A program made the position numbers and the translations under genes. Of a stretch of 64,000 bases of DNA, positions 8,277 to 16,260 are shown one piece after another. Origin of the DNA: an uncultured SAR86 cluster bacterium. GTDB taxonomy: Bacteria > Pseudomonadota > Gammaproteobacteria > Magnimaribacterales > D2472. Each line of letters begins with the position of its first letter. The first letter of the stretch is position 1. Location: NCBI GenBank assembly GCA_902520725.1, contig CABYPB010000001.1, positions 56,111 through 120,110 on the forward strand, given 5' to 3'. A model generated the notes under the pieces. The model did no database searches. It saw only the letters and a list, made by a program, of their open reading frames with translations, and was not told where the DNA came from.

Positions 8277-9110
8277 TTAGGGGCGAAGTGAATTAATTCT
8301 TATAGCTTCTGCAGCTTCTTCAGATTCAGGACTTTTATTATCATAAATTGAGTATTCCCATCTTCCGTACATGGGATTAGTTATTACAAACCATTTTGTT
8401 CCCCACATATCTGAGTATTTGTCAGCAATCTTCTTTCTTTCTGAATGAAAAACATAAGATTCATTCGCGCCAATAAAGTCTGTAAGCTGATCTCCAATTA
8501 AAAGAAGAATCCTATGGTCTTTTGCTACAAGAGTTCTTCTTGAGGTTTTATCTCTTGTCCATCCATTCTCATCACGCATTAACAAAACATCAATGTCATC
8601 ATCAAACGGCAAGCCTAATGCTTTGATATTTTTTTTAGTCGCATTTTCTAATATGTGAATTCTGTTAGTTACATAAAAAACTTTTACTCCTTTATCTTTG
8701 GCGTATAGAAGAAAATCTTTGACTCCTGAAACTAGAGTTGAGTTTTCCTCTTTTACGTATTCAACCCATCCATTTGGATAAGAAAGTCCTTCTATTATTG
8801 TTCTTGCTTGAAAGGCTGAATTATCTAGCACTGTTTCATCTACATCTAAAATGATTGCAGGCATTTTATCTCGATAAGAACCGTCTTGCTCAAGAGCTGC
8901 GGTCCATGATTTATCAACTAATGCTCTATCAAGAGCTAATTTCGCATTATTATAAGTTTGAATATTATTGGCTGAAAACTCTGCAGACGTTTGTGCATAC
9001 AGAACTGAAAGTAAGGATTGCTCTTGAAAGGATTTATCATCCACAGAGCTCCAAATGCTATTAGTTAATGTGAAAACTAAAATAAAAAAAATTTGTGCTA
9101 GTGATTTCAT
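8277..9110 (-). CDS. HAD-family acid phosphatase / 5'-nucleotidase, lipoprotein e(P4)-like
   Basis: Periplasmic HAD phosphatase of 277 residues. The catalytic DDDD-type motif is ILDVDETVLDN (Asp89 and Asp91), followed by FYVTNR and LLIGDQLTDF. These match the e(P4) family, which dephosphorylates nucleoside monophosphates and NMN. The N-terminus looks like a signal peptide (hydrophobic about 5-20), but it lacks the lipobox cysteine of the Haemophilus protein, so it is probably soluble periplasmic. First gene of the minus-strand phosphatase operon. Confidence 0.88.
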   Translation of the reverse strand: MKSLAQIFFILVFTLTNSIWSSVDDKSFQEQSLLSVLYAQTSAEFSANNIQTYNNAKLALDRALVDKSWTAALEQDGSYRDKMPAIILDVDETVLDNSAFQARTIIEGLSYPNGWVEYVKEENSTLVSGVKDFLLYAKDKGVKVFYVTNRIHILENATKKNIKALGLPFDDDIDVLLMRDENGWTRDKTSRRTLVAKDHRILLLIGDQLTDFIGANESYVFHSERKKIADKYSDMWGTKWFVITNPMYGRWEYSIYDNKSPESEEAAEAIRINSLRP

Positions 9111-9122
9111 AGTGCAAGAGCA

Positions 9123-9129
9123 TTATAAT
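9123..9129. promoter_or_regulatory. Possible shared -10 element in divergent gap
   Basis: ATTATAAT in the 55-base gap between two divergent genes is self-complementary, so it offers a TATAAT hexamer on both strands. A convincing -35 is not visible on either strand. Confidence 0.3.
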
Positions 9130-9165
9130 GCCTATTGATTAAAATTTAGTTACAAAATTATATTT

Positions 9166-9327
9166 ATGGAAAATAAAGTATTAGAAAATTTAGAGCAACT
9201 CAAAAAAATGTTGGTGCTTTTAAGTGAGGACAGAAAAGTAGTTTTATCTCATCACAAGACATTTGAGCATGTAGAGAAAATGCGAGCAATCGTCAATGAA
9301 TCAATTGAGGAGGCTAGTAAGTCATGA
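9166..9327 (+). CDS. Small coiled-coil protein, 53 aa
   Basis: ATG start, 53 residues, stop TGA overlapping the ATG of the next gene (ATGA). The product begins MENKVLENLEQLKKMLVLL and is predicted to be almost wholly alpha-helical with heptad-like Leu/Val spacing (Leu6, Leu9, Leu12, Leu16, Leu18, Leu19). Codon use matches the neighbours. The tight coupling to the dienoyl-CoA isomerase gene argues that it is translated. I do not recognise a family; the size and helical nature recall SlyX-like proteins, but sequence identity is not evident. Confidence 0.6.
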   Translation: MENKVLENLEQLKKMLVLLSEDRKVVLSHHKTFEHVEKMRAIVNESIEEASKS

Positions 9328-10190
9328 GTACTAAAGAATATAAATGTTTTAAAGTTGATGTAGAAAATCACGTAGCAAACCTTGTTTTATCTAGGCCAGA
9401 TGAGCTTAATACTATGTCTAGAGATTTCTGGGTTGAACTCGGGGATGTTTTAGAAGAAATAAATAAGAACTCAGACATTAGGGTGGTTGTTATGTCATCA
9501 ACCGGTAAGCATTTTTGTGCTGGAATGGATCTTAACGCTTTTTCTAATGGTGTAGATAATATTGCTGAGGATAAAAAACCAGATCATGCCAGAGTTGGTG
9601 AGGCTGTTTATAGAGTAGCTAAAGAACTTCAAGAGTATATAAGCACTCTTGAAAAAATTAGAGTTCCAGTAATAGCTGCCATACATGGAGGTTGTATTGG
9701 TGGAGCTGTAGATCTTGTTACAGCATGTGATATTAGATTGGCCTCTAATGATGCATTTTTTTGTATTCAAGAGATTAATATTGGTATGGCTGCTGATGTA
9801 GGGACGTTGCAAAGACTACCTAAAATAATTCCTGATTCTAAAATGCGAGAAATGGCTTATACAGGAAGAAGAATGTATGCAGATGAAGCTAAAGATACAG
9901 GATTGGTAAGTGACACTTATGAATCACAAGAAAAAATGCTTGAGGCTGCAAATAATCTTGCTAAAGAAATTGCTTCAAAGTCACCCGTTGCAATTTATGG
10001 CCTGAAAGCAGTTATGAATTACTCTAGAGATCATTCTGTAAAAGATAGCTTAGAGTATAACGCCCTTTGGAGTGGAGCCATGTTAAGTCAAAAAGATATG
10101 GCTGAAGCTATGACAGCTAATATGGAAAAGAGAGAAGCTGAATTTAATAAAATGGTTGATGTAAAGAAATTTAACGAATCTGATTCTTAA
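9324..10190 (+). CDS. Probable delta(3,5)-delta(2,4)-dienoyl-CoA isomerase (crotonase superfamily)
   Basis: Crotonase-fold protein of 288 residues. The oxyanion-hole segments are KHFCAGMDL and IHGGCIGGAVDL. Three acidic residues, Asp130 (GGAVDL), Glu150 (CIQEINIG) and Asp158 (MAADVGTLQRLPK), have the same 20- and 8-residue spacing as the catalytic Asp176/Glu196/Asp204 of mammalian ECH1. That supports dienoyl-CoA isomerase, used in beta-oxidation of unsaturated fatty acids with odd-position double bonds, over plain enoyl-CoA hydratase. It is coupled to the 53-aa gene upstream and overlaps the convergent yaaA end by 4 bases. Confidence 0.88.
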   Translation: MSTKEYKCFKVDVENHVANLVLSRPDELNTMSRDFWVELGDVLEEINKNSDIRVVVMSSTGKHFCAGMDLNAFSNGVDNIAEDKKPDHARVGEAVYRVAKELQEYISTLEKIRVPVIAAIHGGCIGGAVDLVTACDIRLASNDAFFCIQEINIGMAADVGTLQRLPKIIPDSKMREMAYTGRRMYADEAKDTGLVSDTYESQEKMLEAANNLAKEIASKSPVAIYGLKAVMNYSRDHSVKDSLEYNALWSGAMLSQKDMAEAMTANMEKREAEFNKMVDVKKFNESDS

Positions 10191-10960
10191 GACTGCTTTC
10201 TTAAAAAGACAGGTGTCGTTGAAGTAGATTCCGCTTTTGAATATTTATAGCCATCTACATCGAAGTCTTTCAAATTTTCAAAGTCCGTAACTTTATTCTG
10301 AATAATCCACCTAGCCATAAGCCCTCTAGCTTTTTTTGCATAAAAACTAATGATTTTATACTTGCCATTTTTAAAGTCTTTAAAAGCTGGAGAAATAACA
10401 TTAATATCCTCAGGTACTTTACCTAAAACGCTAAAATATTCCTTTGAGGCAAGATTGATTAGAAGATCAGATTTCTGATTTTTTAATTCATCTAAGACAT
10501 TTTTTTGTATCTTATCGCCCCAAAATTCGTAAAGATTTTTGCCTTGAGCTGTTTCTAATTTAGTTCCCATTTCTAATCTATAGGGTTTCATTAAATCTAA
10601 TGGCCTTAAAATCCCATAAAGTCCAGATAAAATTCTTATGTGTTTCTGGGCAAAATTCATTTCTTTTTTAGATAAATCTTCAGCCTGAAGTCCTTGGTAT
10701 ACATCTCCTTTGAAAACAAGCAAAGCTGGCTTTGAATCATCTGATGCTTTTTTTGAAGCTGTCCAAGATTGATATCTATCATAATTTAATGTTGCCAGCT
10801 TATCGCTAAGACCCATTAATGATGCAATATCTTTAGGCTCTTTTTTCTTTAATTGGCCTATAAGTTTAGATGATTGGCTTAAGAAAGACGGCACAGAGTT
10901 ATTTGTGTCATTATCAAATTCGTAATCGAGTGTTTTTGCTGGAGAAAGTACTATAATCAT
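10187..10960 (-). CDS. yaaA: Peroxide stress protein YaaA
   Basis: Cytoplasmic protein of 257 residues that limits intracellular iron and DNA damage during hydrogen-peroxide stress in E. coli. The N-terminus MIIVLSPAKTLDYE is the family signature, with the ILSGLYGILRPLDLMKPYRLEMGTKL region (about residues 110-135) and NLASKEYF further on. It is a single-gene unit, divergent from the TRAP permease genes. Confidence 0.95.
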   Translation of the reverse strand: MIIVLSPAKTLDYEFDNDTNNSVPSFLSQSSKLIGQLKKKEPKDIASLMGLSDKLATLNYDRYQSWTASKKASDDSKPALLVFKGDVYQGLQAEDLSKKEMNFAQKHIRILSGLYGILRPLDLMKPYRLEMGTKLETAQGKNLYEFWGDKIQKNVLDELKNQKSDLLINLASKEYFSVLGKVPEDINVISPAFKDFKNGKYKIISFYAKKARGLMARWIIQNKVTDFENLKDFDVDGYKYSKAESTSTTPVFLRKQS

Positions 10961-10995
10961 GTGTGTATTTTAACGAATATATAAAGACTTATTCA

Positions 10996-11469
10996 ATGAT
11001 AAACATAGAAAAAACAATAAATTCTTTAGGAAAATTCATATCATTGATGATTCCCACCATGACAATATTGATGATAGTTATAATCATAGCAAGATATTTC
11101 CTTGGAATTGGATTAACAGGCATCCAAGAGTTAGTTATGTATATGCATGCATTGGTCTTTTTAGGATGTTCTGGATACGTTCATTATAAAAATGAGCATG
11201 TAAGAGTTGATATTTTCTATAGAGAATCATCAAATTCATACAAAGCTAAAATAAATTTTTTCCTTAGTATTCTTTTCCTATTGCCTTTGTGTTTCGTTGT
11301 AGGTTATTACTCAATTGAATTAATAAATATGGCCTGGAAGATTAAAGAGGCATCTACTGAGGCAGGTGGTCTTGGATTTGTATATATTCAAAAAACTTTG
11401 ATTGTATTATTCCCAATCACGCTATTGATCACTCTTTTTTATCAACTTACTAGAAACAAATGGAACTAA
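10996..11469 (+). CDS. dctQ: TRAP transporter small permease (DctQ)
   Basis: Four-helix membrane subunit of a tripartite ATP-independent periplasmic transporter, 157 residues from the ATG at 10996. The segment IQELVMYMHALVFLGCSGYVHYKNEHVRVD is typical of DctQ, where the E-x-x-x-Y motif and H-V-R-V-D loop are conserved. A GTG at 10963 in the same frame would add 11 residues and abut the divergent yaaA start, which I think less likely. It overlaps the large permease gene by 10 bases. The matching binding protein is not adjacent. Confidence 0.88.
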   Translation: MINIEKTINSLGKFISLMIPTMTILMIVIIIARYFLGIGLTGIQELVMYMHALVFLGCSGYVHYKNEHVRVDIFYRESSNSYKAKINFFLSILFLLPLCFVVGYYSIELINMAWKIKEASTEAGGLGFVYIQKTLIVLFPITLLITLFYQLTRNKWN

Positions 11470-12797
11470 TTCCCCTACTTTTATTATTATTAATATGTGC
11501 TGCATTATTAATTGGTTATCCTGTTGCATTTACCCTAGCAGGAGTATCCATACTCTTTGCCTTAATTTGCATTCCATTTGGAGTATTTGATCCAACCATT
11601 TTTAAAAGCATACCCATAAGAATTTTTGGAATCATGAATAATGTAACGTTACTTGCTGTACCACTATTTATCTTCATGGGAACCATTTTAGAAAAGTCAG
11701 GTATTGCAGCAAAAATGTTAGAGAATATGGCAACTGCTTTTAGGAAAACTAAAGGCGGTTTATCAATATCAATAATAATTGTTGGGGCACTTTTAGCTGC
11801 AAGCACAGGTATCGTTGGGGCAACTGTTGTAACTATGGGGCTTATGTCTCTTCCAATTCTTATTAACCAAGGTTACGAAAAAAGTTTTTCTGCAGGTCTT
11901 GTTGCGTCAACAGGAACCTTAGGCCAAATCATTCCTCCATCCATTGCTTTGGTTCTTTTGGGTGATGTTATGTCCAATGCTTATCAGAGAGCCCAAAACG
12001 ATATGGGTATTTTTTCTCAACAAACAGTTACAGTTGGTGATCTTTTTATAGGTGCAGTAATACCAGGAATAATGATCTGTCTTGGTTATCTTTTTTATAC
12101 CATGTATAAAAACAAAATAAATCTAAATATTAAAAATTACTCAGATGGTAAGGGCATAAATAAAGTAGATTTATTTAAAACCCTTGCGCTTCCAATTACT
12201 TTAATTTTCCTTGTGCTAGGGTCAATATTTGCAGGGATTGCTACTCCTACAGAGGCAGCTGCCATTGGGGCTTTTGGAGCGCTGGTAATAGCATTTATTA
12301 ATAGAAAAATAAATCTAAGCTTTATCAAAGAAACATCAGAAAAGACTGCTGTTGTATCTACAATGATTTTTTCTATTCTTATCGGTGCTTCGATATTTTC
12401 ATTAATTTTTAGGGGTGTCGGTGGGGATGAATTAATAAATCTTATATTTAGCTCTTTACCCGGTGGTTCCTATACGGCATTGATTTTTGTATTACTTGTA
12501 ATATTTTTATTAGGTTTTATTTTGGACTTTATAGAAATTTGCTATGTGATAGTGCCTTTGATAGCTCCACCACTTTTAATGATGGGCTTTGATCCAGTCT
12601 GGTTAGCCATCCTGTTTGCTATTAATCTTCAAACATCTTTCTTAACACCTCCTTTTGGATTTTCTTTATTTTATTTAAGAGGAGTTGCTGATGAAACAAT
12701 TCAGACAAGTGAGATTTATAGGGGTGTAATACCTTTTATATTAATTCAGTTATTGATACTTTCTATGGTTCTTGTGTTCCCAGCAATTATAATTTAA
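11460..12797 (+). CDS. dctM: TRAP transporter large permease (DctM)
   Basis: Twelve-helix transport subunit of 445 residues, driven by the sodium gradient in characterised systems. The ASTGTLGQIIPPSIALVLLGDVM and GIATPTEAAAIGAFGA segments, and TPPFGFSLFYLRG near the C-terminus, are hallmark DctM motifs that form the substrate and sodium sites. Forms a complex with the DctQ product encoded just upstream. A DctP gene is present at 17840-18925 in another operon and may be the partner. Confidence 0.93.
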   Translation: MELIPLLLLLLICAALLIGYPVAFTLAGVSILFALICIPFGVFDPTIFKSIPIRIFGIMNNVTLLAVPLFIFMGTILEKSGIAAKMLENMATAFRKTKGGLSISIIIVGALLAASTGIVGATVVTMGLMSLPILINQGYEKSFSAGLVASTGTLGQIIPPSIALVLLGDVMSNAYQRAQNDMGIFSQQTVTVGDLFIGAVIPGIMICLGYLFYTMYKNKINLNIKNYSDGKGINKVDLFKTLALPITLIFLVLGSIFAGIATPTEAAAIGAFGALVIAFINRKINLSFIKETSEKTAVVSTMIFSILIGASIFSLIFRGVGGDELINLIFSSLPGGSYTALIFVLLVIFLLGFILDFIEICYVIVPLIAPPLLMMGFDPVWLAILFAINLQTSFLTPPFGFSLFYLRGVADETIQTSEIYRGVIPFILIQLLILSMVLVFPAIII

Positions 12798-13171
12798 TCA
12801 AGTAAAGGATCTTTTCCAAATCTGTTTTCGCCGTCAGTTCCTTTTTGACAATACCAAATAATCAATACAAGAATTCCTATAATTGTTAGAAATATAAAAT
12901 ACCACCAACCACTTCTATCTGTATCATGAAGTCTGCGTATTACTAGTGCAAAAGATGCAATTGTTAGGAATATTTGTATAGGCACTAAAAGAAGCTGAAT
13001 TGTTGTCATAGACAAGCCAGCCAGGGCTCCAAAAAATCCTACAATAAAGCCAAGAAGGGCTGAAATTATAGTGACTGAAAGTACAGCCCACCAATATTCT
13101 GAACGAGAACTTCTACCCTGAAAATCTTTCCATCTTAAAAAATAGCTTTTTGTAGCCTGTACAAATGTCAT
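12794..13171 (-). CDS. DUF805 family inner-membrane protein
   Basis: Small membrane protein of 125 residues with about three to four hydrophobic segments. The conserved DUF805 motifs are GRSSRSEYWW (residues 19-28), RRLHDTDRSGWW (about 79-90) and a C-terminal KGTDGENRFGKDP. No function is established for the family. It converges on dctM with a 4-base overlap. Confidence 0.9.
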   Translation of the reverse strand: MTFVQATKSYFLRWKDFQGRSSRSEYWWAVLSVTIISALLGFIVGFFGALAGLSMTTIQLLLVPIQIFLTIASFALVIRRLHDTDRSGWWYFIFLTIIGILVLIIWYCQKGTDGENRFGKDPLLD

Positions 13172-13278
13172 TAATTAAAGATAACTCACATTTAAAATTA
13201 AGTCATTTTTAATAATATAAAAATAATATAATTAGATTTTATAAGTAATCAAGGATATACCTAAATCGGTTTTTAGTT

Positions 13279-13821
13279 CTAAGCATAGCTTACCCATCCA
13301 GTGCCTTCGCAATAATGACAATGTCTGAGCGCATCTCCTCTGCACTTTGGACAAAGCGCTGCATCAGGACGATATCCAGTTATTTTTTCTTTATGTTTAT
13401 GTATCTCTAAGGCATTAGCCTCAGCTTGTTGAAGAGCTTTTTGCTCTTGTTCCTTATGAAGCTGTCTTGCCTCTTGGATTGCTTTTCTTTGCTTATGTTT
13501 TAGTTTTTCCTCTTCCTCATATTCTTTGATCCTATTATCTGCATTTTTTTGATTATGTTTACAGTAACCTATTACCCATTCCTTCGAAACGTTTCTTCCC
13601 TTATATTTCTGAGTATATGCTTGATTTCTATGAGATATTATTTTGAAATATTTAAGTTGTGTTATCTCTTTTTTATACCCAAAGAGTTGTGTATAAAAGC
13701 TATGCTGAAGGTCAAGCCATACTTCATTATTAATTCCTTTGGGATGAAGTTGAATGTTTGAGCTAGTATAATTTAATCCAAAACCATAACTTTCTATTTC
13801 ATGTTCATAAAGTGTTGGCAT
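13279..13821 (-). CDS. Unknown protein with coiled coil and C-terminal zinc-binding motif
   Basis: 180 residues, no family recognised. The N-terminal half is mixed, residues about 95-145 are highly charged and helical (Glu/Lys/Gln-rich, likely coiled coil), and the last 25 residues hold two CxxC pairs (Cys157/Cys160 and Cys168/Cys171) with a CEGTGW ending that resembles half of a DnaJ-type zinc finger. It is the last of five co-directional genes with 7 bases to its upstream neighbour. The zinc site suggests protein or nucleic-acid binding, but I cannot say which. Confidence 0.6.
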   Translation of the reverse strand: MPTLYEHEIESYGFGLNYTSSNIQLHPKGINNEVWLDLQHSFYTQLFGYKKEITQLKYFKIISHRNQAYTQKYKGRNVSKEWVIGYCKHNQKNADNRIKEYEEEEKLKHKQRKAIQEARQLHKEQEQKALQQAEANALEIHKHKEKITGYRPDAALCPKCRGDALRHCHYCEGTGWVSYA

Positions 13822-13828
13822 AATTTTA

Positions 13829-14197
13829 TTAAGTGTTAATAATTTCTTCTTTTTTTGTTCTCAAATTTGGATATTTTTTAACATCATGGATTTTCTGATA
13901 TTCATCAGATTTATTTTTATAAGATTTGATGACTTCGAGTTTTTTTTCTGATTCTTTTAATGAAGTAATCCATTTAAAAGATAGTAAAGTCCACATAATT
14001 AATGTGAAAACTATCAAAGTATACATATAAAGAGGTATAAAAAGTTTTTCGGGATTGGTGATAAGCAATAAAGATTCATACTTTGTGTATATAAAATTAA
14101 CTATAAATATTATTGCAATCGAAACAAATAATCTAAAAATAATTTTTGCATTAGCGCCTATAAAAGCAAATAAGGTGAGTTTAGTTATTATTCCCAT
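13829..14197 (-). CDS. Unknown small membrane protein, 122 aa
   Basis: Two hydrophobic segments (about residues 13-37 and 52-76) and a charged cytoplasmic-looking tail rich in Lys and Glu. No family recognised. Its ATG shares one base with the stop of the preceding gene (TAATG), so translation is probably coupled. Fourth gene of the islet operon. Confidence 0.55.
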   Translation of the reverse strand: MGIITKLTLFAFIGANAKIIFRLFVSIAIIFIVNFIYTKYESLLLITNPEKLFIPLYMYTLIVFTLIMWTLLSFKWITSLKESEKKLEVIKSYKNKSDEYQKIHDVKKYPNLRTKKEEIINT

Positions 14198-14460
14198 TAT
14201 GGCGCTCCAAAAAATGCTATTCCAACTAAAGAAATCAAACCACCTTTTTTATATTTTTCCCAAACTAAAATTTCTTCTTCGGCAACAATAAACTCCCACT
14301 CGTCTGGAGTAAGATCATGTAATTTTCTGCCGGCCAAAATAAGTGCCTTTTCTGAATTTTTAATTGCTCTATTTCTAACTTTTTGCTTAAATTTGTTGGT
14401 TTGCTTGGTTACAAAATTTTCTATTGCTTCTTCTGGTTTTATAGACTTTAAATTAAACAT
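14197..14460 (-). CDS. Unknown protein, 87 aa, with hydrophobic C-terminus
   Basis: Basic, helical N-terminal two-thirds (KQTNKFKQKVRNRAIKNSEK at about residues 19-38), an acidic stretch LTPDEWEFIVAEEEILVWEKY, then a short hydrophobic tail GGLISLVGIAFFGAP. No family recognised. It overlaps the upstream gene by 8 bases and the downstream one by a single base, so it is embedded in the operon and unlikely to be spurious. Confidence 0.55.
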   Translation of the reverse strand: MFNLKSIKPEEAIENFVTKQTNKFKQKVRNRAIKNSEKALILAGRKLHDLTPDEWEFIVAEEEILVWEKYKKGGLISLVGIAFFGAP

Positions 14461-14935
14461 AAGCTTCTTTTGTTCCTTTTAGGAGATGAAAATAAGCTAC
14501 TTTAGGCCTATTAATCTGATTTTTAGTTTTCTTTGATGTTTTAAAATTATGAAAGTTATTCTTTTTAAGATTTTTTTTACTTGATCCGACTGGCCTTCCG
14601 TTCCAGACTGTTATTATCTTTATACGTCTAATGTTATTTAAAGAATCTTTTTCATTTATTTTTGGAAAGTATAAAATGCTTGTTAATTTCGTCTTAGGGT
14701 CATAAACAGGATATTTTGTTTCATTATTAAAGTTTAAATCAAAGGCGCCATCTTCTTTTGTATGAAGATTTAACCAAAGATTCCAATCATCTGATTCAGC
14801 TAAATTAGACAAATATTTAACGTATTGATCTTGAGATATTTTCCTTTCTGATTTTCTATTATTAGCATGTTTAGTCGCTTCAAATAAAATATCATTTACT
14901 AAAACGTTATTTTTATCTTTATTATTCATATTCAT
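14453..14935 (-). CDS. Unknown protein, 160 aa, possibly DUF4258/RNase-toxin-like
   Basis: The order HANNRKSERKIS (about residues 18-29), then YDPKTKLTSILYFP (about 85-98), then IRRIKIITVWNGRP (about 107-120) is loosely like DUF4258-type small domains, where an early His/Arg-rich helix is followed by strands ending in a T-V-W motif. That likeness is weak and from memory. The C-terminus is Lys/Asn-rich. ATG overlaps the preceding stop (TAATG). Confidence 0.5.
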   Translation of the reverse strand: MNMNNKDKNNVLVNDILFEATKHANNRKSERKISQDQYVKYLSNLAESDDWNLWLNLHTKEDGAFDLNFNNETKYPVYDPKTKLTSILYFPKINEKDSLNNIRRIKIITVWNGRPVGSSKKNLKKNNFHNFKTSKKTKNQINRPKVAYFHLLKGTKEAYV

Positions 14936-16083
14936 TACCCCTTTAAAATTACTTGTATATTATCTATAGGAATATCATATTTCTTAGATAGTCCTATTTT
15001 TGCTTGGTCTATTGAAAGTTCGCCAACATTATCTTTTTTGTATACATTAATAAATGGGCGGTGGTCGAGATTGTCCTCGCTATTTACTATAATCTGCCCT
15101 CCATTGCTGTTGCTGAGATCATTAGTCCATTCAACATCAATATTAAGATTATTTGCAATATCTTGAGATTCTTCACTACTTATTACAATCTCATTGTCAG
15201 TAATTTCACCTTTTTTACGTTTTTTATCAATTATTTCTTGAATGCTTTGAGTGTACTGTGTTGCTTTGACCATCATCCAGTAGGAATGCTCTGCATGTTC
15301 TTCAATTGTTTTTAGTATTTCTATAACTGAGCCCTCTTTATTACAAACTTCAAAAGGGAAATCTATCTTAAGCTCACCATCTTTAAATTTTTTCTTTTGT
15401 TGTTCAATGAATAAGTTCTTAGATACCTCATCATTATTCACATAAACATTTGATCCAATGATTTCATCCATTTCAGTTTGAGTAAAAAGATTAAGATCTT
15501 CGTAAAATTTAGTCTCTTCTCTGTTATGCATCATTATTGCCGAGATAGCATTCTCATCAAAAACATTTGTTTCACCAAAAAACTTTGGCTTCACAAAATT
15601 TTCTAGAGACCAATCCAAATCATCAAAAGATTTGATGTTTAATAAATCTAAAATCTCTTGCTCTGAAAAATATGAAATAGGATTTTTCTTATTCTCATAT
15701 AATGAAGGGATATTTATCTCAGCATATTCTCTAAAAGAAATTTCATAAAAAGGATCATCTGGATGAATATTTGAATGCTTCTTATTAGATAATTTATCTA
15801 TATTTGATATTTTACAAATCATAAATCCAGTATCCTGATTGGGAATCTTATCTATGTAAAAATGATCTAATTGCATAAATCGTGAACTTGAAATATTGGA
15901 TATAAACTCTCTAAATAATGATGAATTTTTATTTAATGAAAATACTACATAGTCACATTTACTCGCCCTCTTAATATTAAGATTGTTTCTTGGGGCAGAC
16001 CTTAATGTTGATTTTAAGACATGCTCTGTTCTATGGGTGTGTAGGCATATTATTTCTTTTTCTTTGTCATTTGTGTTTTTCAT
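14935..16083 (-). CDS. Unknown acidic protein, 382 aa, first gene of islet operon
   Basis: No signal peptide, membrane segment or family recognised. The protein is acidic and mixed alpha/beta by appearance, with an early ICLHTHRTEHVLKS segment and a region around residues 255-290 predicted helical (EEHAEHSYWMMVKATQYTQS). It is the largest and first gene of a five-gene run whose members overlap by 1-8 bases, so the five products probably act together. The Asn/Lys/Ile-rich composition is slightly more extreme than that of neighbouring housekeeping genes. Confidence 0.6.
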   Translation of the reverse strand: MKNTNDKEKEIICLHTHRTEHVLKSTLRSAPRNNLNIKRASKCDYVVFSLNKNSSLFREFISNISSSRFMQLDHFYIDKIPNQDTGFMICKISNIDKLSNKKHSNIHPDDPFYEISFREYAEINIPSLYENKKNPISYFSEQEILDLLNIKSFDDLDWSLENFVKPKFFGETNVFDENAISAIMMHNREETKFYEDLNLFTQTEMDEIIGSNVYVNNDEVSKNLFIEQQKKKFKDGELKIDFPFEVCNKEGSVIEILKTIEEHAEHSYWMMVKATQYTQSIQEIIDKKRKKGEITDNEIVISSEESQDIANNLNIDVEWTNDLSNSNGGQIIVNSEDNLDHRPFINVYKKDNVGELSIDQAKIGLSKKYDIPIDNIQVILKG

Positions 16084-16260
16084 TATTGTATTGAAACATA
16101 ATATTTATATATTTGCAATACTTATGTAATACTTTTTATATACTTTATTCTTTATTAGTTGCTTATACACATATATTAAGTATATTTATTAATAAATAAT
16201 ATATAAAAAGTAAATGATTAGTATGGAAATTAAGGATTGAGGATGTATGTTTAAAATTTT
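16084..16260. promoter_or_regulatory. Very AT-rich spacer with probable islet promoter
   Basis: The 177 bases between the islet operon and lipA hold no credible gene. Sequence is almost pure A/T, with GTATTG (16088-16093) and CAATAC (16116-16121) as a 6-base inverted pair, and AATACTTATGTAATACTTTT just beyond. These lie where the promoter or operator of the islet operon should be. No clear -35/-10 pair at standard spacing was found, so the exact promoter is open. Confidence 0.35.

Noticed and set aside
14055-14291. Plus-strand open frame opposite the islet operon
   Set aside because: It runs antisense to two overlapping genes and has hydrophobic low-complexity product with no start signal.
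16084-16260. Attachment site or insertion-sequence end next to the islet
   Set aside because: No tRNA, integrase, transposase or direct repeat was found at either edge of the islet.
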